DNA of 64,000 bases from Paracoccus sp. (in: a-proteobacteria) (GTDB taxonomy: Bacteria; Pseudomonadota; Alphaproteobacteria; Rhodobacterales; Rhodobacteraceae), in contig NZ_JAUVVF010000001.1 in NCBI RefSeq assembly GCF_030604785.1, positions 62,001-126,000 of the forward strand, in the 5' to 3' direction. Of this stretch, positions 1-8,750 are shown piece by piece; position 1 is the first letter of the stretch; each line of letters starts with the position of its first letter. Made by a program: the position numbers and the translations under genes. The notes under the pieces were generated by a model that was not told where the DNA came from, ran no database searches, and worked only from the letters and a program-made list of their open reading frames with translations.

Positions 1-2
1 TC

Positions 3-512
3 TGGCCTGACGAATTCGCCGATTACGAGGAGCGCATGAACCAGCCTGGCGGCTTCTATCGCGGCAATCCCGCGCGCGAGCGGGATTGGCAGACCGAAAC
101 CGGCAAGGCGCAGTTCACCATCCCGGCCGGACTGGATGCGACCGGGCTGGGTCACGGCAAGGACGCGCCTTGGCGGCTGATCACGCTGCGCTCGAACGAC
201 CAGTTCAACACCACGATCTATGGCATGTCCGATCGGCTGCGCGGGATCGAGGGGCGGATGGTCGTCATGATGGCTCCCGAGGACATGGCCGAGGCCGGGC
301 TGAAGCCCGACGACACCGTGTCGCTGGTGACCAACAGCGCGGACGGGATCGACCGGCGCGTCGGCGGCTTGCGGGTTGTGCCCTACGACCTGCCGCGCGG
401 CGCGGTTGCGGGCTATTACCCGGAACTGAACGCGCTGGCGCCTCTGGACCGGCATGACCTGGCCTCGGGAACGCCGGCCTACAAGGGCATTCCGGTGCGG
501 ATCGAGGCGTGA
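3..512 (+). CDS. Molybdopterin-dependent oxidoreductase, FdhF/YdeP family, C-terminal part
   Basis: The gene is open to the left edge, so only about the last 169 residues are seen. The frame reads WPDEFADYEERM at the edge and runs on, so the internal ATG at 36 is not the start. The stretch from about residue 50 (LRSNDQFNTTIYG) through a beta-rich segment to the C-terminus matches the molybdopterin-dinucleotide-binding domain of YdeP/FdhF-like oxidoreductases, which bind a bis-MGD cofactor. The substrate cannot be told from the tail; formate-dehydrogenase-like activity is often assumed for this family but is poorly shown. It ends 163 bp before the helicase gene and is probably the last gene of its unit. 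Confidence 0.8.
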   Translation, partial: WPDEFADYEERMNQPGGFYRGNPARERDWQTETGKAQFTIPAGLDATGLGHGKDAPWRLITLRSNDQFNTTIYGMSDRLRGIEGRMVVMMAPEDMAEAGLKPDDTVSLVTNSADGIDRRVGGLRVVPYDLPRGAVAGYYPELNALAPLDRHDLASGTPAYKGIPVRIEA

Positions 513-630
513 CGCAGGGGCAAGCCGGCACGGGGTGGACTTTGCCCGCCGGGGCGTCTAAGGGGTCGGTCTTTGGCGCTGCAGCTTCGAGGCGCCCGGT
601 GCAAGGTTGCCGGGCCGATCCTACGGAAAC

Positions 631-659
631 GGGGTGCCGCTCATCGGGTGACGCACCCC
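631..659. repeat. Inverted repeat upstream of helicase gene
   Basis: GGGGTGC (631-637) and GCACCCC (653-659) are perfect 7-bp arms around a 15-nt loop, 16 bp before the helicase ATG. There is only a short pyrimidine run after it, so it could be a weak terminator for the preceding gene or a leader hairpin for the helicase mRNA. Nothing else was recognised in the 163-bp gap. Confidence 0.35.
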
Positions 660-675
660 CTTTCTGGCGAAGACC

Positions 676-2466
676 ATGACAGATCACACCATCCCCGCGC
701 CGCTTCAAGCGGCGCTGGCGGGCAAGGGCTATGACAGCCTGACCGCCGTTCAGAATTCCGTTCTGGCCCCCGAGGTCGCGGGCCGCGACCTGCTTGTCTC
801 GGCGCAGACCGGCTCGGGCAAGACCGTGGCCTTCGGCCTTGCCATCGGCGCCGACCTGCTCAGCGGGGACCGCCTGCCCGAGGGCGAATTGCCCCTTGCC
901 TTGGCCATCGCGCCCACCCGCGAGCTGGCCTTGCAGGTCGCGCGAGAGCTGGAATGGCTTTACGCCTCGACGGGCGCCCAGATCGCCACCTGCGTCGGCG
1001 GCATGGATTACCGCAACGAACGCCGGGCCTTGGCGCGTGGCGCTCAGATCGTCGTCGGCACGCCCGGCCGTCTGCGCGACCATATCGAACGCGGCAGCCT
1101 GGATCTGACCGCGGTCCGCGCCGCCGTTCTGGACGAGGCCGACGAGATGCTGGATCTGGGCTTCCGCGAGGATCTGGAATTCATCCTCGCCGCCGCCCCG
1201 GCCGAGCGTCGCACGCTGATGTTCTCGGCCACGGTGCCCCCGGCGATCGAAAAGCTGGCCCGCGATTTCCAGCGTGACGCGCTGCGGATCGCCGCGATGG
1301 GCGAGGCGCGCCAGCACGGCGACATCGCCTATCGCGCCTATTCCGTCGCCGCGCGCGACCGCGAGCCCGCGATCTTCAACCTGCTGCGTCTGCATGATGC
1401 GCGCACGGCGATCATCTTCTGCAAGACGCGGGCGAATGTGAACCACCTGCTGGCGCGCATGTCGAACCGGGGCTTCAAGGCCGTGGCGCTGTCGGGCGAA
1501 CTCAGCCAGACGGAACGCAACCACGCGCTGCAGGCGCTGCGCGACGGGCGCGCGCGGGTCTGCATCGCCACCGACGTGGCCGCGCGCGGGATCGACCTGC
1601 CGGGGCTGGAACTGGTGATCCATGCCGATCTGCCCACGAATCCCGAGACGCTGCTGCACCGTTCGGGCCGCACTGGCCGGGCCGGCGCCAAGGGCGTCTC
1701 GGCGCTGATCGTGCCGCCCGCCGAATACAAGCGCGCGCAACGCCTGTTGCAGAATGCCCGCATCACCGCCGAATGGGGCGGTGCGCCCTCGGCCGACGAG
1801 GTCCGGGCCGAGGATGACCGCCGGCTGATGGATCACGCCGCGCTGACCCAGACCGGCGACCAGGATGCCGCGGCTCTGGCCTCTCAGCTGCTGGAACGGT
1901 TCGGCCCCGCCCAGGTCGCGCAGGCCTTCGTCGCGCTGTGGCGCGAGGGCCGGCCCGCCCCCGAGGAATTGTCCGACACCGCCGTTCCGGGCGCGCCGCG
2001 CGCCCAGGCTCCGCGCGATCTGGGCGGGTTCCAGGACGCGGTCTGGTTCAGCCTGTCGGTCGGCCATACCGGCCGGGCCGAGCCGCGCTGGCTTCTGCCC
2101 AAGATCTGCGATGCGGGCGGGATCGGGCGCGAGGCGATCGGCGCGATCCGCATCCGCCACGATGTCAGCTATGTGCAGATCGCGGCATCGGAAGCGCATC
2201 GTTTCGGCGCCGAATCGCAGATCACCGACGAACTGACCATGCGCCGGATGCATGAGGCGCCCGACCTGGACGCGCCTTCGGGCGGCGCGCCGCGCAGCCC
2301 GCGGCCGCGCAGCACCGAAAAGCCGGCCTTCAAGGGCAAGCCGCGCGCGGCCCGCGCCCACGATGAGCCGCGCGGCGAGGCCAAGCCCCGTGGTCCGGCC
2401 AAGGCCGCATGGGCCAAGCCGCGCACCGCGAAGCCCCATCGCAAGGGTCCGCGCCGGCCCGATTGA
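676..2466 (+). CDS. DEAD-box ATP-dependent RNA helicase with DbpA-type RNA-binding domain
   Basis: A 596-residue RNA helicase that unwinds RNA duplexes using ATP, probably in ribosome assembly or cold adaptation. Motif I AQTGSGKT is at 43-50, motif Ia PTREL near 80, DEAD at 153-156, SAT at 184-186 and motif VI HRSGRTGRAG at 328-337. After the two RecA lobes, residues about 448-515 resemble the DbpA RNA-binding fold, as in CsdA/DeaD/DbpA proteins. The tail from about 530 is a Lys/Arg/Pro/Ala-rich low-complexity arm, common in helicases that bind structured RNA. It stands alone: a clear terminator follows. The Shine-Dalgarno is weak (GGCGAAGACC-ATG). It is closer to DeaD/CsdA than to the RhlE-type helicase further on in this window; the exact orthologue is uncertain. 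Confidence 0.92.
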   Translation: MTDHTIPAPLQAALAGKGYDSLTAVQNSVLAPEVAGRDLLVSAQTGSGKTVAFGLAIGADLLSGDRLPEGELPLALAIAPTRELALQVARELEWLYASTGAQIATCVGGMDYRNERRALARGAQIVVGTPGRLRDHIERGSLDLTAVRAAVLDEADEMLDLGFREDLEFILAAAPAERRTLMFSATVPPAIEKLARDFQRDALRIAAMGEARQHGDIAYRAYSVAARDREPAIFNLLRLHDARTAIIFCKTRANVNHLLARMSNRGFKAVALSGELSQTERNHALQALRDGRARVCIATDVAARGIDLPGLELVIHADLPTNPETLLHRSGRTGRAGAKGVSALIVPPAEYKRAQRLLQNARITAEWGGAPSADEVRAEDDRRLMDHAALTQTGDQDAAALASQLLERFGPAQVAQAFVALWREGRPAPEELSDTAVPGAPRAQAPRDLGGFQDAVWFSLSVGHTGRAEPRWLLPKICDAGGIGREAIGAIRIRHDVSYVQIAASEAHRFGAESQITDELTMRRMHEAPDLDAPSGGAPRSPRPRSTEKPAFKGKPRAARAHDEPRGEAKPRGPAKAAWAKPRTAKPHRKGPRRPD

Positions 2467-2498
2467 GGCGGGCCTTGCCCTCGAATCAGGCAATCATT

Positions 2499-2538
2499 CC
2501 CGGCTCCGATCATGACGGTTCGGAGTCGGGTTTATTTT
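2499..2538 (+). terminator. Rho-independent terminator after helicase gene
   Basis: CCCGGCTCCGA (2499-2509) pairs with TCGGAGTCGGG (2520-2530) over 11 positions with one G-U, around a 10-nt loop, and is followed by TTTATTTT. It lies 33 bp after the helicase stop and separates it from the ABC importer operon. Confidence 0.85.
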
Positions 2539-2590
2539 CCAGATTGTCGCAAACATTCTTGCAAGCGCGCGAGCCGCCCGTCTAACCTGA

Positions 2591-2621
2591 CCCTGCGCTG
2601 AATAACCATAGAAACGCAGGG
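2591..2621 (+). promoter_or_regulatory. Leader hairpin overlapping the ribosome binding site of the ABC importer operon
   Basis: CCCTGCG (2591-2597) and CGCAGGG (2615-2621) form perfect 7-bp arms. The right arm runs into the Shine-Dalgarno region (AGGGAGAG, about 2618-2625) of the TTG-start ATPase gene at 2631. If the hairpin forms in the mRNA it would mask part of the ribosome binding site. A regulatory role is inference. Confidence 0.35.
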
Positions 2622-2630
2622 AGAGCGCTT

Positions 2631-3734
2631 TTGCTGGACGACCGCCATGGCGACGCTTTCGTCGCCTTTGAGCATGTGCAAAAAAGCTATGACGGCCAGA
2701 CACTTGTCGTCAAAGACTTGAACCTTTCCATCGGCAAGGGCGAATTTCTGACCATGCTGGGGCCCTCGGGCTCGGGCAAGACGACCTGCCTGATGATGCT
2801 TGCCGGTTTCGAGACCGCCACCCATGGCGAGATCCGGCTGGCCGGACGCCCGATCAACCAGGTGCCGCCCCACAAGCGCGGCATCGGCATGGTGTTCCAG
2901 AACTACGCGCTGTTTCCGCACATGACCGTGGGCGAAAACCTGTCCTTTCCGCTGGAAGTCCGCGGCATGGGCAAGTCCGAGCGCGAGGCGCGGATCAAGC
3001 GGGCGCTGGACATGGTCCAGATGGGCGCCTTCATCAACCGCCGCCCGGCGCAGCTTTCGGGCGGCCAGCAGCAGCGGATCGCGCTGGCCCGCGCGCTGGT
3101 CTTTGATCCCGAACTGGTGCTGATGGACGAACCGCTCGGCGCGCTGGACAAGCAGTTGCGCGAACATATGCAGTTCGAGATCAAGCACTTGCACGAAAGA
3201 CTTGGAATCACCGTTGTCTATGTGACCCATGATCAGGGCGAGGCGCTGACCATGTCCGACCGGATCGCGGTCTTCAACGATGGCCGCATCCAGCAGCTTG
3301 CCCCGCCCGCCGCCCTGTATGAGCGCCCCGAGAACAGCTTCGTCGCCAGCTTCATCGGCGAGAACAACGCCCTTCCCGGCGTGATCGAGGAATTCGAGGG
3401 CGACAAGGCGCTGGTCCGGCTGGATGGCGGCGGCGTGATCGACGCCACCCCCGTGAACATCCGCGAGAAGGGCCAGCGCACGACCGTCTCGATCCGGCCC
3501 GAGAGGGTCGAGTTCAAGCCCGAGATGATGCCCCCCGGCGCCCACACGATCGAGGCGAAGGTGCTTGAGGTCATCTATATGGGCGACATCCTTCGTGCCC
3601 GGCTGGCCGTCGCCGGCAGCGACAACTTCGTGATGAAGATGCGCAACACGATCGGCCAGACCCGGCTCGATCCCGGCCAGACCATCCGCATCGGCTGGCA
3701 TCCGCAGGATGCCCGCGCGCTGGACCCGGTCTGA
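2631..3734 (+). CDS. ABC transporter ATP-binding protein, spermidine/putrescine (PotA) type
   Basis: A 367-residue cytoplasmic ATPase that powers import through the two permeases encoded downstream. Walker A (GPSGSGKT) is near residue 45, the Q-loop at MVFQNYALFPH, the signature LSGGQQQR near 143, Walker B LVLMDEPLGALD near 163 and the switch histidine in VTHDQGEA. The last 100 or so residues form the TOBE domain typical of PotA/FbpC-type ATPases. The start is TTG at 2631: the nearby ATGs are out of frame and AGGGAGAG lies at the right distance. The order ATPase, binding protein, permease, permease is a standard polyamine-type importer; the substrate (putrescine, spermidine or a related amine) cannot be fixed from the sequence. 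Confidence 0.9.
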   Translation: MLDDRHGDAFVAFEHVQKSYDGQTLVVKDLNLSIGKGEFLTMLGPSGSGKTTCLMMLAGFETATHGEIRLAGRPINQVPPHKRGIGMVFQNYALFPHMTVGENLSFPLEVRGMGKSEREARIKRALDMVQMGAFINRRPAQLSGGQQQRIALARALVFDPELVLMDEPLGALDKQLREHMQFEIKHLHERLGITVVYVTHDQGEALTMSDRIAVFNDGRIQQLAPPAALYERPENSFVASFIGENNALPGVIEEFEGDKALVRLDGGGVIDATPVNIREKGQRTTVSIRPERVEFKPEMMPPGAHTIEAKVLEVIYMGDILRARLAVAGSDNFVMKMRNTIGQTRLDPGQTIRIGWHPQDARALDPV

Positions 3735-3821
3735 CGGACCCTATCCGGGGCGCGCGACCATGTGCCCCGGACAATGACAGGACGGGCCGAAGCCCGCGAC
3801 ATTTCAACAGGGAGTCACCAC

Positions 3822-4901
3822 GTGAAAACCACTCTGATCCTCTCCACCGCCCTGACCGGCATGGCCTTTGCCGCGTCGGCGCAGGAAGTCAACGTCGTCT
3901 CCTGGGGCGGCGCCTACGAGATGAGCCAGGTCGAGGCCTACAACAAGCCCTTCACCGCCGAGACCGGCATCCGCGTCAACATGATCGCCGCCGACAACCC
4001 GGCCACGCCGCTGAAAGCGCAGGTCGAGGCCGGCAACGTGACCGCCGATGTCTTCGACGTCGAGGTCTCGGACGCGATCCGTCTTTGCGACGAGGGCGCG
4101 CTGGTCGAGATCGACCACGCCTCGCTGCCGGCCGCGCCCGACGGGACGCCCGCCGTCGATGACTTCGTCGAGGGTGCGCTGCTGGATTGCGCCGTGGCCA
4201 ACATCGTCTGGGGCACGGTCATCTCGTTCGACACGACCAAGTTCCCGGAAGGCGCGCAGCCGCAGACCGCCGCCGACTTCTTCGACACCGAGGCGTTCCC
4301 CGGCAAGCGCGGCCTGCCGCGCAACCCCAAGCGGACGCTCTATCTGGCGCTGATCGCCGATGGCGTCCCCGCCGCCGAGATCTATGACGTGCTGGGCACC
4401 GACGAGGGTGTCGAGCGCGCCTTCGCCAAGCTGGACACGATCAAGTCGGACGTCGTCTGGTGGGAAGCCGGCGCCCAGCCCGTGCAGCTGCTGGCCGATG
4501 GCGAGGTCACCATGACCACCGTCTATAACGGCCGCATCTTCGACGCGATGGTGGCCGAGAACAAACCCTTCGAGGTGATCTGGGACGGCCAGTACATGGA
4601 CATGGACATGTTCGTGATCCCCAAGGACGCCCCGAACATGGATGCGGCGCTGCAATACCTGAAATTCGCCACCGACACGCAGCGTCTGGCGGATCAGGCG
4701 AAATACATCGCCTATGGCCCGGCGCGCCGGTCCTCGGCCGCGCTGGTCGGTCTTTATCAGGATGGCGTGACCGAGATGGCGCCCCACATGCCCACCAGCC
4801 CCGAGGCGCTTGAGAACGCGGTGATGGACAACCCGGAATTCTGGGCCGATCACGACACCGAACTGACCGAGCGCTTCAACGCCTGGCTGGCCTCGTCCTG
4901 A
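3822..4901 (+). CDS. Periplasmic substrate-binding protein, PotD/PotF type
   Basis: A 359-residue exported solute-binding protein of the importer. I place the start at GTG 3822, after CAGGGAG at 3808-3814, because this gives a clean signal peptide (KTT, then a hydrophobic run ending AASA-Q) with cleavage near residue 20. An in-frame ATG at 3762 would add 20 polar residues ahead of it and is less likely. The mature protein opens with VNVVSWGGAYE and has the type-II periplasmic fold signature of the spermidine/putrescine family (WGTVISFDT, VWWEAGAQPVQLLADGEV). It would capture the amine in the periplasm and hand it to the permease pair. It lies 87 bp after the ATPase gene. Confidence 0.9.
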   Translation: MKTTLILSTALTGMAFAASAQEVNVVSWGGAYEMSQVEAYNKPFTAETGIRVNMIAADNPATPLKAQVEAGNVTADVFDVEVSDAIRLCDEGALVEIDHASLPAAPDGTPAVDDFVEGALLDCAVANIVWGTVISFDTTKFPEGAQPQTAADFFDTEAFPGKRGLPRNPKRTLYLALIADGVPAAEIYDVLGTDEGVERAFAKLDTIKSDVVWWEAGAQPVQLLADGEVTMTTVYNGRIFDAMVAENKPFEVIWDGQYMDMDMFVIPKDAPNMDAALQYLKFATDTQRLADQAKYIAYGPARRSSAALVGLYQDGVTEMAPHMPTSPEALENAVMDNPEFWADHDTELTERFNAWLASS

Positions 4902-4975
4902 TCGCCGATAGCCGCCGCGCCCGGGTAACGGGCGCGGCGGTCATTCTGTCCGGACCACGATAATCGGGAAAAGCC

Positions 4976-6274
4976 ATGGCGAATGTCGCCCTTGATCCGC
5001 ATGCCGCCATCGCCACCACCGCCTCGGGCGTGGGCGCGGCCCTGACCACGGCCGATGGCAAGCCCCTGGCCCGCGCCCTGGCGCGCAGCCAGCGCCGCGC
5101 CCGCCGCCGGGCCTTTTTCCTCGTCCTGCCGCTGCTGGCCTTCATCCTGATCACCTTCGTGATCCCGATCGGCCAGATGCTGCAGCGATCCTTCTACAAT
5201 GACGGCTTCTCGCGCAACATGCCCGAGGTCTCGGCCTGGTTCGCCTCGACCGAACGCGGCACCGATCCCGACGAGGCCGCCTGGGCGGCGCTGGCCGCCG
5301 ATCTGACCGCCGCCGCCGAGGCACGCACCATCGGCATGGTCGGCACGCGCATCAATTACGACCTGTCGGGGGCGCGGTCGCTGTTCACCTCGACCGGGCG
5401 TTCGCTGCGTGGCGGGCTGGAGCCGCCCTATCGCGAGGCGCTGCTGGAGATCAACGAGGGCTGGGACAATCCCATGCTCTGGTCGGTGATGCGCGAGGCA
5501 TCGCGACCCTATACCGCGAATTTCTATCTGGCCGCCGTGGACCGCACCCGCGACGAGGACGGCCGCATCCAGCAGGTCGATGAACGCCAGCAGGTCTATG
5601 TGATGCTGTTCATGCGGACCTTCTGGCTGTCGCTGCTGATCACCGGGCTGACATTCCTGCTGGGCTTCCCGATCGCGCATCTTCTGGCGACGCTGCCGAT
5701 GCGGAAATCGAACCTGCTGATGATCCTTGTCCTGCTGCCCTTCTGGACCTCGCTTCTGGTGCGGACCACAAGCTGGATGGTGCTGTTGCAGCAGCAGGGC
5801 GTGGTGAACGATGTCCTCGTCTGGCTGGGTGTGATCGGCAATGACCAGCGCCTGCAGATGATCTACAACCAGACCGGCACGATCATTGCCATGACCCATA
5901 TCCTGCTGCCTTTCATGGTGCTGCCGCTCTATTCGGTGATGCGCACGATCAACCCGTCCTATGTCCGCGCGGCGCGCTCGCTTGGTGCGACAAGCTGGAC
6001 GGCCTTCCGCCGCATCTATTTCCCGCAGACGCTGCCGGGGCTTGGGGCGGGGGCGCTTCTCGTCTTCATTCTGGCGGTGGGCTACTACATCACGCCCGCT
6101 CTTGTCGGCGGCTCGTCGGGCCAGCTGATTTCCAACATGATCGCGATGCACATGACCTCGACGCTGAACTGGTCGATGGCGGCGGCCCTGGCCGCGCTGC
6201 TGCTGGCCTCGGTCCTGGTCCTCTACTGGCTCTATGACCGGCTGGTGGGCATCGACAACCTGAAACTGGGGTAG
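4976..6274 (+). CDS. ABC transporter permease, PotB type, with long periplasmic insertion
   Basis: A 432-residue inner-membrane permease. The first membrane segment is at about 46-68. A polar insert of roughly 135 residues (about 70-205) precedes the usual five-helix permease core, which begins near 207 (VYVMLFMRTFWLSLL). The EAA loop that docks on the ATPase is visible as VRAARSLGATSWTAFRRIYFPQTLPG at about 328-353. PotB of enterobacteria is about 275 residues long, so the insert accounts for the extra length; it should face the periplasm. It starts at ATG 4976, 74 bp after the binding-protein gene, and the second permease follows 3 bp after its stop. Confidence 0.88.
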   Translation: MANVALDPHAAIATTASGVGAALTTADGKPLARALARSQRRARRRAFFLVLPLLAFILITFVIPIGQMLQRSFYNDGFSRNMPEVSAWFASTERGTDPDEAAWAALAADLTAAAEARTIGMVGTRINYDLSGARSLFTSTGRSLRGGLEPPYREALLEINEGWDNPMLWSVMREASRPYTANFYLAAVDRTRDEDGRIQQVDERQQVYVMLFMRTFWLSLLITGLTFLLGFPIAHLLATLPMRKSNLLMILVLLPFWTSLLVRTTSWMVLLQQQGVVNDVLVWLGVIGNDQRLQMIYNQTGTIIAMTHILLPFMVLPLYSVMRTINPSYVRAARSLGATSWTAFRRIYFPQTLPGLGAGALLVFILAVGYYITPALVGGSSGQLISNMIAMHMTSTLNWSMAAALAALLLASVLVLYWLYDRLVGIDNLKLG

Positions 6275-6277
6275 ACC

Positions 6278-7228
6278 ATGGCGCTTCCTTCCTACGCCTC
6301 GCCGCTGGAGCGGGCCTGGCATTACCTCTATCTGGTGATCTGCGGGCTGATCTTCTTCTTCCTGATCGCGCCGATCGTGGTGATCATCCCGCTATCCTTC
6401 AACGCCGAGCCGTTCTTCACCTTCACCCCCGCCATGCGGTCGCTGGACCCCGACGGGTTCAGCCTGCGCTGGTATCAGAGCCTTCTGACCTTCGGCATGC
6501 AGAACCCCGACAGCGAGGGCTGGGCCTTCTGGTCGGATGCCTGGGCCAATGCGCACTGGATCAAGGCGGCCAAGAACTCGGTCATCATCGGCTTCTTCGC
6601 GACGCTGGTGGCCACGGTGCTGGGCACGCTGGCGGCACTTGGCCTGTCGCGCCCGGAAATGCCCTATCGCCGGGCGATCATGGCGATCCTGATCTCGCCC
6701 ATGATCGTGCCGCTGATCATCACCGCGACGGGGATGTTCTTCTTCTACTCGAACCCCTGCGAGCTTTTGAACCTGATTGGTCTTCAGCCGCAATGCGGCC
6801 GGCTGGCGGGTACCTATCTGGGGGTGATCCTAGCCCATGCCACCCTGGGCATTCCCTTTGTCATCATCACCGTGACCGCGACGCTGGTCGGCTTCGACCA
6901 GTCGCTGAACCGGGCCGCGGCCTCGCTTGGCGCCAGCCCGCGGGTGACGTTCTTCCGGGTGACGATGCCGCTGATCCTGCCCGGCGTGATCGCGGGGGCG
7001 CTGTTCGCCTTTGTCACCTCGTTCGACGAGGTCGTCGCGGTCCTGTTCATCGCCGCACCCGAGCAGCAGACGATCCCCCGCCAGATGTGGAACGGCATCC
7101 GCGAACAGATCAGCCCGGCCATTCTTGCCGTTGCCACGCTGCTGGTGATCTTTTCGATCGCGCTGCTGACCACGGTGGAATTGCTGCGCCGCCGGTCCGA
7201 GCGGATCCGGGGCCTGACCCCGCAGTGA
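6278..7228 (+). CDS. ABC transporter permease, PotC type
   Basis: A 316-residue second permease of the importer. The first membrane helix is at about 15-40 (LYLVICGLIFFFLIAPIVVII), followed by a loop and the permease core from about residue 85. The EAA loop reads NRAAASLGASPRVTFFRVTMPLILPG at about 211-236. The ATG at 6278 lies 3 bp after the partner gene's stop, so the two are surely co-translated. Together with the ATPase (2631-3734) and the binding protein (3822-4901) it completes the transporter. Confidence 0.9.
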   Translation: MALPSYASPLERAWHYLYLVICGLIFFFLIAPIVVIIPLSFNAEPFFTFTPAMRSLDPDGFSLRWYQSLLTFGMQNPDSEGWAFWSDAWANAHWIKAAKNSVIIGFFATLVATVLGTLAALGLSRPEMPYRRAIMAILISPMIVPLIITATGMFFFYSNPCELLNLIGLQPQCGRLAGTYLGVILAHATLGIPFVIITVTATLVGFDQSLNRAAASLGASPRVTFFRVTMPLILPGVIAGALFAFVTSFDEVVAVLFIAAPEQQTIPRQMWNGIREQISPAILAVATLLVIFSIALLTTVELLRRRSERIRGLTPQ

Positions 7229-7235
7229 CGCCGCA

Positions 7236-7796
7236 GTGACCCCCGAGGATCTTGATGACGCGGCCGCGCGCCCCGCGCCGCCGCCTTATCCCGCCATCAC
7301 CGCAGGGCAGCGCGCCCATGGACGCCGCCTTGCCGCGATCCACGACATGTATCGCGCCGAGCTGCAGGCCGTGGCCGGGCTCCTGGCCGCGATCCGCGCC
7401 GAGACCGAGGCGCCCGGCGCACTGGTCCAGGCCGTGGGCGGCCTGCAGCTGACGCGCAATTTCCGCCTGTTCGGCACGGCCTGCGGGCGCGATTGCGCGC
7501 TGCTGCAGAACCACCACGATATCGAGGAAGGCTGGATGTTCCCCGTGCTGGAGGAACGCGGCGGGGCGCCCCTGGCGCCGGTCATCGCGCGGCTGCGCGC
7601 CGAGCACAAGGTGATCCATCGGCTGATCGAGGACCTGCACGATGCGGCCGCAGCCCTGCGCGACGCGCCATCGGTCGAGGCGTTCGAGGATTGCGCCTTG
7701 CGCTTCGGGGATCTGGACCGCGCGATCCGGTCTCATTTCGGCTACGAGGAGACCGCGCTCGAGGAGCCTCTGGGCGCGCTCGGCGTGCCGATCTGA
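7236..7796 (+). CDS. Hemerythrin HHE-domain protein
   Basis: A 186-residue, mostly helical cytoplasmic protein. His and Glu residues are spaced as in a hemerythrin four-helix bundle: an H in AIHDMYRAE near 37, NHHDIEEGWMFPVLEE near 90-105, EHKVIHRLIEDL near 120-130 and HFGYEETALEE near 165. The fold binds a di-iron centre; members sense or carry oxygen, or repair iron-sulfur proteins, and the role here is not fixed. The GTG at 7236 is 7 bp after the permease stop, so it may be co-transcribed with the importer although no functional link is obvious. The N-terminal 25 residues are Pro/Ala-rich and may be partly extra if a later start is used. Confidence 0.72.
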   Translation: MTPEDLDDAAARPAPPPYPAITAGQRAHGRRLAAIHDMYRAELQAVAGLLAAIRAETEAPGALVQAVGGLQLTRNFRLFGTACGRDCALLQNHHDIEEGWMFPVLEERGGAPLAPVIARLRAEHKVIHRLIEDLHDAAAALRDAPSVEAFEDCALRFGDLDRAIRSHFGYEETALEEPLGALGVPI

Positions 7797-7805
7797 CGTG
7801 CCGCG

Positions 7806-8750
7806 TCAGGGCAGGATCATCAGCCAGACCCAGATCGTCAGGATCGACAGGGCCGTCGCCATCAGCACGCTGGACGCGGCGACCCGGCGGGCCGAGCCGT
7901 AGATATTGGCGAAGAGATAGGCGTTGACCCCCGGCGCCATCGAGGCGGTCAGCACCGCCGAACGCAGCCCCGCCACATCCAGCCCCGCCAGTCGCGCCGC
8001 GCCATAGGTGATCGCGGGATGCAGGATCAGCGCAATGGCGCAGCACATGGCGATGGTGGCCATGTCCCCTTCGGGCCGGTAGCGGTAGAGGATGCCGCCC
8101 AGTCCGAACAGGGCGGCGGGCAGCGCCGCGCGCGCCAGCATGTCCACCGCGTCCCAGAAGCCCTGCGGCATCACGAGGCCCGCCTGCATCAGCAGGTTCA
8201 TGCTGAACCCCGCCAGGATCCCGATCACCAGCGAGGTCCGCAGCACCCCCGCCAGCGCCTTCAGCGCCACCCGCCCGACCGACAGGCCCGAGCCGCGCGC
8301 GCGGGTGAACTCCATCACCGTGATCCCGAACGTGTAAAGCAGCGGCGAATGCAGCGCGATGATCGCCCAGTTCCCCGCCAGAGCCTCGGGGCCATAGGCG
8401 CGTTCGGTGATCGGCACGCCCAGAAGCAGCGTGTTCGAGAACAGGCAGACAAAGCCGATCGCCACGCAATCCATCGGCGGGCGCGAGAACAGATAGCGCG
8501 CCCCCGCCCAGCCCGCCGTAAAACTGGCAAAGGCCCCCAGATAGAAGGGGATCAGCAGGGCCGGGCGGAACTCGGTCCCCAGATCCAGCCGCGCGATCGA
8601 GGCGAACAGAAGCGCCGGCACCGCGAAATTCTGCGCGAAGGCCATGACGCCATCCACCGTCGAGGCGCTGAACCAGCCCCGCCAGGCGGCCAGATAGCCG
8701 AAGCCCACGACCAGAAAGACCGGCAGGATGATCGTGAAAAGCGCGCTCAC
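7806..8750 (-). CDS. AEC-family (auxin efflux carrier-like) membrane transporter
   Basis: A 314-residue integral membrane protein with about ten predicted helices, starting MSALFTIILPVFLVVGFGYLAA and ending with the hydrophobic LSILTIWVWLMILP. It matches the AEC/BASS-like permease family, whose bacterial members export or import small carboxylates such as malate; the substrate is unknown. It is the distal gene of the minus-strand unit from the carboxypeptidase gene downward and overlaps the hydrolase gene upstream by 4 bp. It converges with the hemerythrin gene, whose stop is 9 bp away. Confidence 0.85.
   Translation of the reverse strand: MSALFTIILPVFLVVGFGYLAAWRGWFSASTVDGVMAFAQNFAVPALLFASIARLDLGTEFRPALLIPFYLGAFASFTAGWAGARYLFSRPPMDCVAIGFVCLFSNTLLLGVPITERAYGPEALAGNWAIIALHSPLLYTFGITVMEFTRARGSGLSVGRVALKALAGVLRTSLVIGILAGFSMNLLMQAGLVMPQGFWDAVDMLARAALPAALFGLGGILYRYRPEGDMATIAMCCAIALILHPAITYGAARLAGLDVAGLRSAVLTASMAPGVNAYLFANIYGSARRVAASSVLMATALSILTIWVWLMILP

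Noticed and set aside
265..2493. 742-codon open frame on the minus strand opposite the DEAD-box helicase gene.
   Set aside because: It is the antisense shadow of a strongly motif-bearing gene in high-GC DNA; composition is Arg/Gly/Ala-rich without any family motif.
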